The notes below the pieces were generated by a model. That model was not told the origin of the DNA, did no database searches, and saw nothing but the letters and a program-made list of their open reading frames with translations. The translations under genes were made by a program, and so were the position numbers. From positions 7,830 to 71,829 of the forward strand of contig PLME01000014.1 of assembly GCA_003142375.1 (NCBI GenBank): a stretch of DNA of 64,000 nt, written 5' to 3'. The stretch comes from Dehalococcoidia bacterium (lineage in GTDB: Bacteria > Chloroflexota > Dehalococcoidia > GIF9 > UBA5629). Positions within the stretch are counted from its first letter, which is position 1, and every line of letters starts with the position of its first letter. Shown one piece after another: positions 1-9,619 of this stretch.

Positions 1-1152
1 ATGTTCGTCGGCGTCGGCGCCTCACGGGTGCGCGACCTTTTCGACCAGGCTAAACGCAACACTCCCTGCATCGTCTTCGTCGATGAAATCGATGCCGTCG
101 GCCGCCACCGCGGCGCAGGGCTGGGAGGGGGACATGATGAGCGAGAACAAACCCTCAATCAAATTCTGGTTGAGATGGACGGCTTCGACAGCAATACCAA
201 TGTGATTGTGCTGGCCGCCACCAACAGGCCGGACATACTTGATCCGGCGCTGCTTAGGCCCGGCCGGTTCGACCGCCATGTCGTTATAGACCAACCGGAT
301 ATCAACGGCCGCAAGGCCATCCTGGTCGTGCATGCCAAGGGCAAGCCGCTGTCCAAGGACAGCGACCTTGGGATCATAGCGCGCCAGACACCGGGCTTCA
401 GCGGCGCCGACCTGGCAAATCTGATAAACGAAGCAGCCATCCTGGCCGCCAGGCGCAATCGCAAAGACGTCAGCCAGAAAGAGCTCGAAGATTCCATAGA
501 CCGGGTAATAGCAGGGCCGGAGAAGAAGGGCAGGGTCATTACTAAGAAAGATAGGGAATTGATAGCCTACCACGAGACCGGGCACGCTCTGGCCGCCAAA
601 ATGCTGCCTAACGCCGACCCGGTCCATAAGATTTCGATCGTTGCCAGGGGCATGATGGGGGGATGGACTCGCTTCCTACCCACCGAAGAACGCTATCTGG
701 AGACATTTGAACGCTTTAATGACCTCATGGTCGTAAGCCTGGCCGGCCGTGCGGCCGAGCAGGTTGCTTTCAATGAGCTCACCACAGGAGCTCAAAACGA
801 CCTGGAAAAAGTCACTCAGATCGCCCGCCGCATGATTACAGAGTTCGGCATGAGCCAAAAACTCGGACCCCGCACCTTCGGCAAGAGGGAAGAGCTGGTT
901 TTCCTGGGCAAGGAAATCCATGAGCAGCGGAATTATAGCGATAAGATAGCCGAGGAGATCGATGCTGAGGTGGAGCACCTGGTCAAAGACGCCTATGCCA
1001 AGGCAGTAGAAATCATGATACAGAATAAAGACCGTCTTAAGTTTATCGCCGACTTTTTGATCGAGAAAGAGACCATCGATGACGTCACTTTCGAGGATCT
1101 TCTAAAGAAGCCTATTCCCGCCCCCGATTTAGAGACCGCCCCCGCCTCCTGA
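1..1152 (+). CDS. ftsH: ATP-dependent zinc metalloprotease FtsH, 3' part (gene starts before the window)
   Basis: Walker B/SRH region ([38 protein letters not shown]) and HExGH zinc motif ([12 protein letters not shown]); reading frame open from base 1. Confidence 0.95.
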   Translation: MFVGVGASRVRDLFDQAKRNTPCIVFVDEIDAVGRHRGAGLGGGHDEREQTLNQILVEMDGFDSNTNVIVLAATNRPDILDPALLRPGRFDRHVVIDQPDINGRKAILVVHAKGKPLSKDSDLGIIARQTPGFSGADLANLINEAAILAARRNRKDVSQKELEDSIDRVIAGPEKKGRVITKKDRELIAYHETGHALAAKMLPNADPVHKISIVARGMMGGWTRFLPTEERYLETFERFNDLMVVSLAGRAAEQVAFNELTTGAQNDLEKVTQIARRMITEFGMSQKLGPRTFGKREELVFLGKEIHEQRNYSDKIAEEIDAEVEHLVKDAYAKAVEIMIQNKDRLKFIADFLIEKETIDDVTFEDLLKKPIPAPDLETAPAS

Positions 1153-1160
1153 CAACCACC

Positions 1161-2123
1161 CTATTTATTCCTCTCGATGACGTAGGCCACCAGCGCGTTA
1201 AGTGATCCCCTGGCATCGCAGTCCGGCAATTTATCCAGCGACCCGCTGGCCTTCCCGTAGAATTCACGGGCAATCTCTTTGCATTCATCGATAGCGCCGG
1301 AGTCCCGAATTTTCGCTACAGCTTCAGGCACCAGGCTTTTATCCCGCTCAACAATAACTTTATAAATCAAAGGGTCCTCAGGATTGTGCTGCAGATAGAT
1401 AATGGTCGGCAGGGTCATGGCGCCTTCGCTGAGGTCCGACCCGACCGGCTTGCCCAGCGTTGATTCGTCCCCTACGAAATCCAGTATGTCATCGATAATC
1501 TGGAAGGCCAGCCCGAAATTCTGCGCATAATCCTTCAACGCCAGCACCTGGTCTTCAGGGCACCCGCTTAAGACCGAGCCGCACTCGGCGGCCATAACGA
1601 AAAGACAGGCCGTCTTATCGCTGATCCATTTATAGTAATTGTCCCTGGCCCCTCCAGGTTCAAAGTGCGTACTGGCCTCGCGCAGCTCCCCACCGGATAT
1701 GATCATGAGGGTCTCGGTGAAACGCCTGATAACGCGGGTATTTTCCGTGGTTGTAGCCAGGCTGCCAGCCCGCGAAAACAGGTAATCGCCCAGAAGCAGA
1801 GCGCTATTCGAGCCCCATGTGCGGTAAACCGCCGGCTTGCCATGTCTGGTGGCCGAGTTATCGATAATATCGTCATGGACAAGCGTCCCTATATGCAGCA
1901 GCTCCACGGCAGCGGCCATGGGCACCAGTAAATCCAGGTCGTAGTTATAGAATTTACTGCTGAGCAGTGTCAGGGCAGGCCTGACCCTTTTGCCCACATT
2001 AAGCAGGGCATACTCCAGCATTTGCGAGAGTAGGGGGATATCGTTGCGGGCTATGTCGCCCAGCTTGGCTTCCACCAGCTTCAGGTCTTCCTTTACCGGG
2101 GCATAGATCTCATCCAGGTTCAT
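1161..2123 (-). CDS. Polyprenyl diphosphate synthase
   Basis: DDxxD-type motifs (LVHDDIIDNSATRHGKPAVYRTWG; FQIIDDILDFVGDE). Confidence 0.93.
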   Translation of the reverse strand: MNLDEIYAPVKEDLKLVEAKLGDIARNDIPLLSQMLEYALLNVGKRVRPALTLLSSKFYNYDLDLLVPMAAAVELLHIGTLVHDDIIDNSATRHGKPAVYRTWGSNSALLLGDYLFSRAGSLATTTENTRVIRRFTETLMIISGGELREASTHFEPGGARDNYYKWISDKTACLFVMAAECGSVLSGCPEDQVLALKDYAQNFGLAFQIIDDILDFVGDESTLGKPVGSDLSEGAMTLPTIIYLQHNPEDPLIYKVIVERDKSLVPEAVAKIRDSGAIDECKEIAREFYGKASGSLDKLPDCDARGSLNALVAYVIERNK

Positions 2124-3802
2124 GCAGGGCCCCCGCTGCCCAGGCGCGCCATCTCCTCTTCAACGATCTTATCCTCCAGCTTGACGAAAAGCGCCTGCGG
2201 TTGAGGCAGTTTCTGGCCTGCGGCCGGCAGTTGCACACACCATCCGGCGTCGCGTATATCTCCTTCAAAGCCCAGGTAATTATGCAGCTTCTGCGAGGTG
2301 AAGGGCAGGAATGGATAGAGCATGGTTTTTAAGGCTGATATAGCCCCGATGGCGGTGTAAACCGACCTGGCGGCGACAAGCCTGTCCTGCTTGAGCATTT
2401 TCCAGGGGGCCGTATCATCCAGATAGCGGTTGACGTCCTGCGCCAGTGCCATGGCTGCCTTGAGTGCCTCTTTGAAATGACAGGCGTATAGCTGTTTATC
2501 TACCTCTTTGAGTGTGCTTTCGGCCTTCTCAAGCAGCCCCTTGCTGGCTTCGTCCAGCTCTCCCGGTTCAGGGACTACAGCTCCGAAGTTGCGGTTGGTA
2601 AAGGTTAAAACTCGATTGACCAGGTTGCCGTAGGTGGCCACCAGTTCGTCATTGTTTTTCCTCAAGAACTCGTGCCAGGAAAAATTAGTGTCCCCGGTCT
2701 CAGGCATATTGATCGAGAGGTAATACCGCAAGGGATCGGGATCGTAGCGCTGCAGGTAATCGGGCAGCCATACAGCCCAGTTCCTGCTGGTCGATAGCTT
2801 CTTGCCTTCTATGGTCAGGAACTCATTGGCGGGTACATCGTAAGGTACATTCAGGCCGCCATATCCCATCAACATGGCGGGCCAGATGATAGTATGGAAG
2901 GGGATGTTGTCCTTGCCGATAAAATAATATGACTTGCTTTCGCCCGTCCAGAAAGGTTTCCAGCCCTCGGCGTCACCGTGCGATTTGGCCCATTCCTTGG
3001 AGGCAGAGAGGTAGCCGATAACCGCTTCAAACCACACGTAAATGCGCTTTTTCTCGAACCCCGGTTGAGGGACGGTTACGCCCCATTCGATGTCACGTGT
3101 AATGGCCCTGTCCTTCAGGCCGCCTTCCAGGAAACCCAGGGTGAACTTCCGGACGTTTTGCCTCCAGAAAGTCTTGTCTCCCACCCATTTCTGCAGCTTT
3201 TCCTCAAAGGCGCTGAGCTTGAGAAAGAAATGCTCCGACGTTTCAAACACAGGCGGCGTAGCGCAGATCCGGCAGCGCGGATTTTTTAGTTCATTGGGAT
3301 TCAGAGTCCGCCCGCACTGGTCGCACTGGTCGCCTCGCGCACCGTTGAAATCACAGTAGGGACAGGTGCCTTCAACATAGCGGTCGGGAAGGAAGCGTTT
3401 ATCCGTTGGGCAATAGGGCTGGAGCATGGAGCCTTTATAGATGTACCCCTTTTCCAGCAGGCGCAGGAATATGTCGTGTGTAACCGCGGCGTGGTTTTCC
3501 GTATCCGTATGGGTGAATAGGTCGAAGGTGATGCCCAGCTTGTCCCAGCATTCCAGGAACTCTTTATGGTACTTTTGAGCGACTTCGGCTGGACTGATAC
3601 CTTCCTGCTCCGCCCTCAGGGTGATGGGTGTGCCGTGTTCATCGCTTCCGGATACCATAAGCACATTGTTGCCTTTCAAGCGGTGATAGCGCGCAAAAAT
3701 ATCGGACGGCAGGTAGCAGCCGGCTATGTGGCCCAGGTGCAGAGACCCATTGGCATAAGGCCAGGCGACTGATACCAGAATATTCTCAGGCAATCGGAAC
3801 AC
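2120..3802 (-). CDS. metG: Methionyl-tRNA synthetase
   Basis: SVAWPYANGSLHLGHIAGCYLPSDIFARY, zinc-binding CPYCDFNGARGDQCDQCGRTL, KLSTSRNWAVW. Confidence 0.96.
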   Translation of the reverse strand: MFRLPENILVSVAWPYANGSLHLGHIAGCYLPSDIFARYHRLKGNNVLMVSGSDEHGTPITLRAEQEGISPAEVAQKYHKEFLECWDKLGITFDLFTHTDTENHAAVTHDIFLRLLEKGYIYKGSMLQPYCPTDKRFLPDRYVEGTCPYCDFNGARGDQCDQCGRTLNPNELKNPRCRICATPPVFETSEHFFLKLSAFEEKLQKWVGDKTFWRQNVRKFTLGFLEGGLKDRAITRDIEWGVTVPQPGFEKKRIYVWFEAVIGYLSASKEWAKSHGDAEGWKPFWTGESKSYYFIGKDNIPFHTIIWPAMLMGYGGLNVPYDVPANEFLTIEGKKLSTSRNWAVWLPDYLQRYDPDPLRYYLSINMPETGDTNFSWHEFLRKNNDELVATYGNLVNRVLTFTNRNFGAVVPEPGELDEASKGLLEKAESTLKEVDKQLYACHFKEALKAAMALAQDVNRYLDDTAPWKMLKQDRLVAARSVYTAIGAISALKTMLYPFLPFTSQKLHNYLGFEGDIRDAGWCVQLPAAGQKLPQPQALFVKLEDKIVEEEMARLGSGGPA

Positions 3803-3820
3803 CCCCGAAACAAATTAAGA

Positions 3821-4258
3821 CTATTTGCCGGTTTTGGAAGGGAAAAATGTAAATATTTTCTCGCCCTTTTCCTTTCTTTCAGTTCCCGCTTTGCGTTTAT
3901 CGCAGCACTCGTTGCAGAACCGCAGGTTCTCACTGCGCTCCCTGGATTTATCGAAGTGGATGACTGCGCCGGAGTTCTTCTTCCTGAAGGACTCTCCGCC
4001 CTTCTTCTTAAAACATGCCGGGCAGTAGCACTTCTCACTGTCGCCGTCCAGCACTAGCAAATACTCTTCGCCGTTTTCCAGCTTGTTGCCGCACTCCGAA
4101 CAATCGATATCGTCGATGAAAATTGTCTCTTCTTTGAATTTGTCTGATGGTTTTTCGTCTATCGACAGATAGACTTCGCCATCCTGCATAATTCGGTCAC
4201 ACCCGTTACAGGTAATCGGACCAATGGAAATTGCACCTCTGCGGAATCTCTGTTGCAT
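3821..4258 (-). CDS. Hypothetical Cys-rich (zinc-ribbon-like) protein
   Basis: Multiple CxxC pairs (CNGCDR, CSECGNK, CPACFKKK, CNECCDKR); sits between metG and rsmI on the same strand. Confidence 0.6.
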   Translation of the reverse strand: MQQRFRRGAISIGPITCNGCDRIMQDGEVYLSIDEKPSDKFKEETIFIDDIDCSECGNKLENGEEYLLVLDGDSEKCYCPACFKKKGGESFRKKNSGAVIHFDKSRERSENLRFCNECCDKRKAGTERKEKGEKIFTFFPSKTGK

Positions 4259-4260
4259 GC

Positions 4261-4974
4261 TCAGTCTCCCTTATTAAATTTGTCCCTGGCTTTGCGCAAG
4301 GATTTTTTTATCTCGCCGGTTCCTTCAATAACTAATGTAAATTCGCCCCTGGGTTTCGCAAAATGGCTAGCCGCCTCACTCACCGTGCCGCGGAAAACTT
4401 CCTCGTGCAGCTTGGTCAGCTCCCGGCAAACAGCTATTTTTCTGTCGCCCAGTGCGTCCAGTATAGTCTGCAAGGTGGCCGCAACCCTGTAGGGCGATTC
4501 GAAACAAACTATGGCCCGCGGTTCTTCGCTTACGGACAACAGGAGGTTTTTCTTCTCGTTTTTCTTTCGAGGTAGAAAACCCAGGTAAATAAATTGGGAA
4601 GCCGCCAGCCCTGATGCTGCTACGGCCGTCGTGACTGCCGAGCAGCCCGGCAATACTTCTACACGGAAACCCTTTTCAATAGCTCCTTTGATCAGCTCAT
4701 AGCCCGGATCGCTAATGCCGGGCATACCGGCTTCCGATATCAGGGCGATATCCTGTTCTTCCAGCATTCCAAGTAACACAGGCAATTTCATCCTCTTATT
4801 ATGCTCGAAATAGCTGGTCAGCCTGGTGTTAATGTTGTACCTGTTTAAAAGTTTACGTGCTGTGCGGGTGTCTTCTGCAGCTATAAGCTGCACTTCACCC
4901 AGCACTCGCAGTGCCCTCAGTGTGATATCTTCAAGGTTTCCGATGGGCGTGGCTACGACATATAAGACAGGCAC
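4261..4974 (-). CDS. rsmI: 16S rRNA (cytidine-2'-O)-methyltransferase RsmI
   Basis: LYVVATPIGNLEDITLRALRVL, AAEDTRTARKLLNRYNI, SEAGMPGISDPG. Confidence 0.95.
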   Translation of the reverse strand: MPVLYVVATPIGNLEDITLRALRVLGEVQLIAAEDTRTARKLLNRYNINTRLTSYFEHNKRMKLPVLLGMLEEQDIALISEAGMPGISDPGYELIKGAIEKGFRVEVLPGCSAVTTAVAASGLAASQFIYLGFLPRKKNEKKNLLLSVSEEPRAIVCFESPYRVAATLQTILDALGDRKIAVCRELTKLHEEVFRGTVSEAASHFAKPRGEFTLVIEGTGEIKKSLRKARDKFNKGD

Positions 4975-5012
4975 AATAACCAGATAATTATAGCTTAATT
5001 CGCACTCAAGGG

Positions 5013-5816
5013 CTACTTAAGAGCCTGTTTGCCCGAACAAATAAACCAGGGATAGCGGGTTATTTCCCGGTAGCCTATTTTCCGATATACCGGCTCTCCA
5101 AACTGGCTGGCCTGAAGGATAACTTTACGCGCACCCAGGGAGAATGATGCATTGCTCACTTCTGTTGTGCACTGCTCAGCCAGCCCCAGCCCGCGCGCCT
5201 TTTTTGTTGTACCCACCCAGTAAATTCCAGCGATGCCATGGGAAAGCAGGGCCATGGCCACAGACGCGGGTTCGCCCTTATAATAGACAACTGCCCAAAG
5301 CGTATATGGGCTGAGTACCCGCCCGGCTAGAGCAAAATATTTTTCGGTGATCGCCGGGGGAAGCCCCAAGTCGTGAAAGGACTCTACTGCAACCTGTTTG
5401 AAGCTCTCTAACTCACGGGCATCCTCTACCCAGCGCAGCTCGGCGCCATCCGGCAGGCCTTTTCCTTTAACGGGCTCATCAAGCACCATGCCGGCGTTGT
5501 TGGATATCATGGGCATTTTAAGCTCCTGGCAGCGACTGATAATAGCCCGGTCGTCATGTCCGCGCAGAAGCAGTGAAAAGGCCGGTTTACGTTTCTCAAA
5601 GAAATCTTTGGCCCGGGACAGGAAACCTTCAGCATTTGCATCGGGACCTGCCGACAGGTTAAACGCTACATTGCAGGCAGGAAAATCCACGGCCGAATTG
5701 ATAAAGACGCCGTCCTGGTATTTGAATACCTCGGTGCCGGGTATCCAATTCAAACCATCACACCAGTATTCGGTGCGGTTAAGGTCAGCCAGCCGCAATA
5801 AATCGGAATCATTCAT
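5013..5816 (-). CDS. GNAT-family N-acetyltransferase
   Basis: C-terminal GNAT-like segment (IAGIYWVGTTKKARGLGLAEQCTTEVSNASFSLGARKVILQASQFGEPVYRKIGYREITRYPWF). Confidence 0.75.
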   Translation of the reverse strand: MNDSDLLRLADLNRTEYWCDGLNWIPGTEVFKYQDGVFINSAVDFPACNVAFNLSAGPDANAEGFLSRAKDFFEKRKPAFSLLLRGHDDRAIISRCQELKMPMISNNAGMVLDEPVKGKGLPDGAELRWVEDARELESFKQVAVESFHDLGLPPAITEKYFALAGRVLSPYTLWAVVYYKGEPASVAMALLSHGIAGIYWVGTTKKARGLGLAEQCTTEVSNASFSLGARKVILQASQFGEPVYRKIGYREITRYPWFICSGKQALK

Positions 5817-5920
5817 AGCCGACAGTATACGTTGGAGTTTAACGATGCGTCAATATGAGCTGGCTTGACTTAGGACAGCTAATTTTGATATATTCTGCAA
5901 CATCATCTTTGAGGTCTGAT

Positions 5921-7066
5921 ATGTCCGCACCTAAATTCAAAGAACTCGAAAGAGCTTATGGTTTTGATGAAGTGGCCATTGTGCCCGGAGATGTAACAGT
6001 TAACCCCGACCAGACCAATATAGAATTTAAAGTACGCGATATCACCTTCCCCATACCCATCGTGGCTGCCGCTATGGATGCAGTCGTAGATCCTGACTTT
6101 GCCATCCTCTTCAATAAATATGGTGGACTCCCCATGTTGCACTGCGACGGTGTCCAGGTAAAATATGAAGATCCCAAATCTGTGCTGGAGGAGATAATAA
6201 ATGCCCCCGCCAGCCAGGTCACAGCCCTGATGCAAAAGATCTACAGTGCGCCTATTAAAGACCACCTGGTGGCCAAGAGAATCAAGAAAATCAAGCAGGC
6301 CGGCGCAATTTGCGCTGTCTCGCTGATCCCGGCGACAACCAAGAAGCTGGCCCCCATGGCAGAAGAGGCCGGCGCAGATATCGTTGTAGTTCAGTCTACC
6401 GTAACAACGGCACGCCACATTTCCAAGAGCTATCGTGGCCTCAGCTTCACCGATCTGTGTAAGCAGCTCCGTGTACCGGTGATCGTCGGCAATGCCGTCA
6501 CTTACAGTGCGGCGCTGGAGCTGATGAGGACCGGCATCGATGGATTGCTGGTTGGAATCGGGCCGGGTGCGGCCTGCACCACCAGGGAAGTGCTGGGTGT
6601 TGGAGTGCCGCAGGTTACCGCCACTATCGATTGTGCGGCGGCACGCGATGTTTATTTTAAAGATACCGGCAGATACGTTTCTATAATCACCGACGGCGGC
6701 ATCCGCATAGGCAGCGACATGTGTAAAGCTTTCGTATCCGGCGCCGATGCGGTGGTGTTCGGTTCCATACTTACACGCGCTGAAGAAGCTCCGGGCAAAG
6801 GCCACCACTGGGGCATGTCGCAACCATCCGCTACGCTTCCCAGGGGAACACGCATCACAACCGGCATTAAAGGTTCGCTGGAAAAAATCCTCTTCGGCCC
6901 GACCTCGGTTACAGACGGCAGCGAGAATTTCATAGGCGCCCTGCGCAATGCTATGGGAGTCTGCGGAGCCGTCAATATCAAGGAATTCCAGAAGACCAGG
7001 CTGGTGATAGCCCCGGCCATCAAGACTGAAGGTAAATACTTCCAGGCTTTACAGCAGACCTGCTAG
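5921..7066 (+). CDS. IMP dehydrogenase/GMP reductase family protein without CBS domains (GuaB-like)
   Basis: FDEVAIVPGDVTVNP, GIGPGAACTTREVLGVGVPQ, IITDGGIRIGSDMCKAFVSGADAVVFGS; likely start at internal Met of the listed ORF. Confidence 0.88.
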   Translation: MSAPKFKELERAYGFDEVAIVPGDVTVNPDQTNIEFKVRDITFPIPIVAAAMDAVVDPDFAILFNKYGGLPMLHCDGVQVKYEDPKSVLEEIINAPASQVTALMQKIYSAPIKDHLVAKRIKKIKQAGAICAVSLIPATTKKLAPMAEEAGADIVVVQSTVTTARHISKSYRGLSFTDLCKQLRVPVIVGNAVTYSAALELMRTGIDGLLVGIGPGAACTTREVLGVGVPQVTATIDCAAARDVYFKDTGRYVSIITDGGIRIGSDMCKAFVSGADAVVFGSILTRAEEAPGKGHHWGMSQPSATLPRGTRITTGIKGSLEKILFGPTSVTDGSENFIGALRNAMGVCGAVNIKEFQKTRLVIAPAIKTEGKYFQALQQTC

Positions 7067-7072
7067 CCCGGC

Positions 7073-7687
7073 TTAGATAAAAACGGAAACCCCGAACCAG
7101 ATCCCGAACCCCACCAGTACCAGAGCGCATATTCCGAATACTATCCTCTGCATACCGGGCGTCCATAAATGCCTTGTCCTGAAAACCGTCATCGAGACGA
7201 TCTGTGTCCATATAATATCGCAGGACAGATGCACGAGGGTGAAGAGCACCAGCCCGTAGATGCCGAAGGCCACGGCGCCGGTTATGAGCGCCACACCCAC
7301 CGTAGCCCACCACAGAAAGAAATACGGATTGCCCCCCGTCATAACTATCCCGGTTACCAGTGAGTTATAGGGCAGGGAGACGGACCCTGCTACCGGCTTT
7401 CTGAATGTCAGGAAAATCATCAGCCCCATGATAACCAGCAGTAGCCCCCCGGCCACTCCCGTCGCCTGTTTTACAATGGGAATAGTCAAATAAGTTGCGA
7501 ACCCGAAATATATCAGGGCTATAATGGGTATTTCGATGATACCATGCCCCAGAGCGATAAAGACGCCGGCATTTTTCTCATTATATCCCTTGGCAATGGT
7601 CGCCGCCGTCAGCGGTCCGGGCAGCATTACACCTGACAGCGAGACGCCAGCGGCAGAGATCAGGTAAATCCAAAGATTTTGTGACAT
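7073..7687 (-). CDS. LysE/RhtB family transporter
   Basis: Hydrophobic, VSLSGVMLPGPLTAATIAKGYNEKNAGVFIALGHGIIE and TGGNPYFFLWWATVG. Confidence 0.82.
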   Translation of the reverse strand: MSQNLWIYLISAAGVSLSGVMLPGPLTAATIAKGYNEKNAGVFIALGHGIIEIPIIALIYFGFATYLTIPIVKQATGVAGGLLLVIMGLMIFLTFRKPVAGSVSLPYNSLVTGIVMTGGNPYFFLWWATVGVALITGAVAFGIYGLVLFTLVHLSCDIIWTQIVSMTVFRTRHLWTPGMQRIVFGICALVLVGFGIWFGVSVFI

Positions 7688-7728
7688 CGTTAGCTACTCC
7701 ACGGAGGGGTCTCGGTCACACGGATAAC

Positions 7729-8511
7729 TTAATCATCATCATCATCGCCGCCTTCATCCTCTTTGGCGGCTGCCCGAGTCTCAATCCTGGGAATCAGTGC
7801 AATGCTGCCCTGATCTTTCTTTTTGTCCACGGCCGGAAGCTCAGAAATATCATTTACTACCCTGGCCAGCTCAGCTGCAGATGTATCGGCTGGCAAAACA
7901 AGGCTTTTTACCCTGCTGTCACGCAGGGCCATCAGTTCGGCGCGTGTCAAAGATTTGTTAACCTGCGCAATCACATGTTGGCCCGTGAAATCCGCCACTT
8001 TCCGGCAGTTAACCAAATTTTCCAGCGTCATAGGTGTCACTCTCATATCGATCATCACCGCGTTAATAGACGGATAAAGGTCATTTACGGTCCTCAGCAG
8101 ACTTGCCTCCATAGCAGAATCAAGGGCCAATATTTTACCCGCCGCATCGAATTCCTTGCCATCGAAAGCTTTCACCGGCATGCTCAAATCAAATACGATA
8201 AAATCAACGTCGGGCGTCATCAATTTTGCCCCATTGGCATACTTGGCAGAGGCTATCAGCAGGCCTATGGAGATATTGCCGCAGCTTTTGAGACACTTGG
8301 CCAGTGCACTGGAGGTCAGTCCGGCCGAATCCACAAAGGCAGCTACAGCGCCTGAATCGGCCAACCCCTTCAATTCCTCGTCCGATTTTCCCGTAGACTC
8401 GACTGCGACCAGCAAGGTCGGCTGCGGTGCTGTTTCGGTCGCCCTCCTGAAACCCATGGCCGGCGCGGATTTTTTAAAAAAACTATTTAATTTTTCGATA
8501 AATTTGCTCAT
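7729..8511 (-). CDS. Hypothetical protein with acidic C-terminal tail
   Basis: Long ORF, coherent composition, GGDDDDD tail; no family recognised. Confidence 0.5.
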   Translation of the reverse strand: MSKFIEKLNSFFKKSAPAMGFRRATETAPQPTLLVAVESTGKSDEELKGLADSGAVAAFVDSAGLTSSALAKCLKSCGNISIGLLIASAKYANGAKLMTPDVDFIVFDLSMPVKAFDGKEFDAAGKILALDSAMEASLLRTVNDLYPSINAVMIDMRVTPMTLENLVNCRKVADFTGQHVIAQVNKSLTRAELMALRDSRVKSLVLPADTSAAELARVVNDISELPAVDKKKDQGSIALIPRIETRAAAKEDEGGDDDDD

Positions 8512-8605
8512 ATTCTGTCAGCGCTCCTCCGATTCAACATGGGAATATTATCTCATGGAAAGCTGATAAATTTCTCCTGCATATAAATCGTGCTGAAAGC
8601 ACGGG

Positions 8606-9532
8606 TCACCATTGAAATACATCGACGGATACAACTTTGCCCATGTCCGGCCAGGTAACCACCTGGCCGGTCTGCGGGAAAATAGGTGTGGAAGAATACT
8701 CTTCACCCACTTTAAAGTTGACTATCTTGTCAGCGTAAAAGCCCTGTGAGGATGAAACGTCGTCAATGTAGACCGTGCCATGGTCGGTGGTCTCAAAGGC
8801 ATTAAAAGAGTGATTGGAGAGGCCGCCGCTACCAGCATCAGGCCGCAACTCTATGGCAACTATGGCCGCCCTTATACCTGCAGCTTCGGCGTTATTGTGC
8901 AGCATTTCAGCGAAATCCCCGCAGGTGAACTTGCCGGAAATATACGCATGCCTATCGCTCTGGTCCGTTTGCAGGAAGGATTTCAGCTCGGCCCATATAG
9001 GGTTGTGAGCGGACGGGTTGTTATGCAAAACGATGTAATGGTTGTCGGCACCAACCATTACGGCCCCCTTAAAGAAAACGTATTCCTCATTCTTGCCCAG
9101 GGCCGGAAGCAAACTTAAGGGAAAGTCAGGTTGATTATTGGTGGGGCCGCAAGCATTGACGCTACTGGCCGGGCTGGCGATTTTCACCACGGGCCTCACA
9201 TTAACTATCACAGCATAGCCGATCGTTCCGCCGGCGTTGCTGGCGCTGAGATTATAGGCCGTTATACTGTCGGGTTTGACCTCAAGGCTGCCATTCGGGG
9301 CCACCGGGCCGATGCCGTTATCTATAGTGATATTGTCGGCCCCTTTAACTTCCCATTCCAATTTCACGGAATTGCCGCTCTCTATATTGGAGGGTTCGGC
9401 TGTGAAAAGCACTACATCCGGCCTAAGAGGGGCGGCCGGCTTCACGGCCACCGTCCAGGGTATGTACGCAGAACAAGCGCTGCATACTATTGCAGCGGCA
9501 GTCAAAAACCCGTAGACTATGGCTTTTTTCAT
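8606..9532 (-). CDS. Lipoprotein with transglutaminase-like C-terminal domain
   Basis: Lipobox-like AAIVCSAC; candidate C-H-D residues in FTCGDFAEMLHNNAEAAGIRA / NHSFNAFE / VYIDD. Confidence 0.6.
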   Translation of the reverse strand: MKKAIVYGFLTAAAIVCSACSAYIPWTVAVKPAAPLRPDVVLFTAEPSNIESGNSVKLEWEVKGADNITIDNGIGPVAPNGSLEVKPDSITAYNLSASNAGGTIGYAVIVNVRPVVKIASPASSVNACGPTNNQPDFPLSLLPALGKNEEYVFFKGAVMVGADNHYIVLHNNPSAHNPIWAELKSFLQTDQSDRHAYISGKFTCGDFAEMLHNNAEAAGIRAAIVAIELRPDAGSGGLSNHSFNAFETTDHGTVYIDDVSSSQGFYADKIVNFKVGEEYSSTPIFPQTGQVVTWPDMGKVVSVDVFQW

Positions 9533-9619
9533 ATCTTAACTATCAACTAAATGGTTATTTTTAAGTATAGCTTCGGCGGCTCAAGCAGCAAAATGCGGCA
9601 GTGGGAATGAGATGGGTTG

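Noticed and set aside
22-978. Minus-strand ORFs opposite ftsH (201, 126 and 100 aa)
   Set aside because: Antisense shadows of a strongly conserved coding gene; no recognisable motifs. The same applies to most smaller ORFs lying opposite confident CDSs throughout the track.
3724-4038. 104-aa minus ORF overlapping metG and the Cys-rich gene
   Set aside because: Arg/Ser-rich composition, overlaps better-supported frames.
7731-7760. ATC trinucleotide repeat at the 3' end of the 7729-8511 gene
   Set aside because: Encodes a short acidic tail (DDDDD); ordinary low-complexity terminus.
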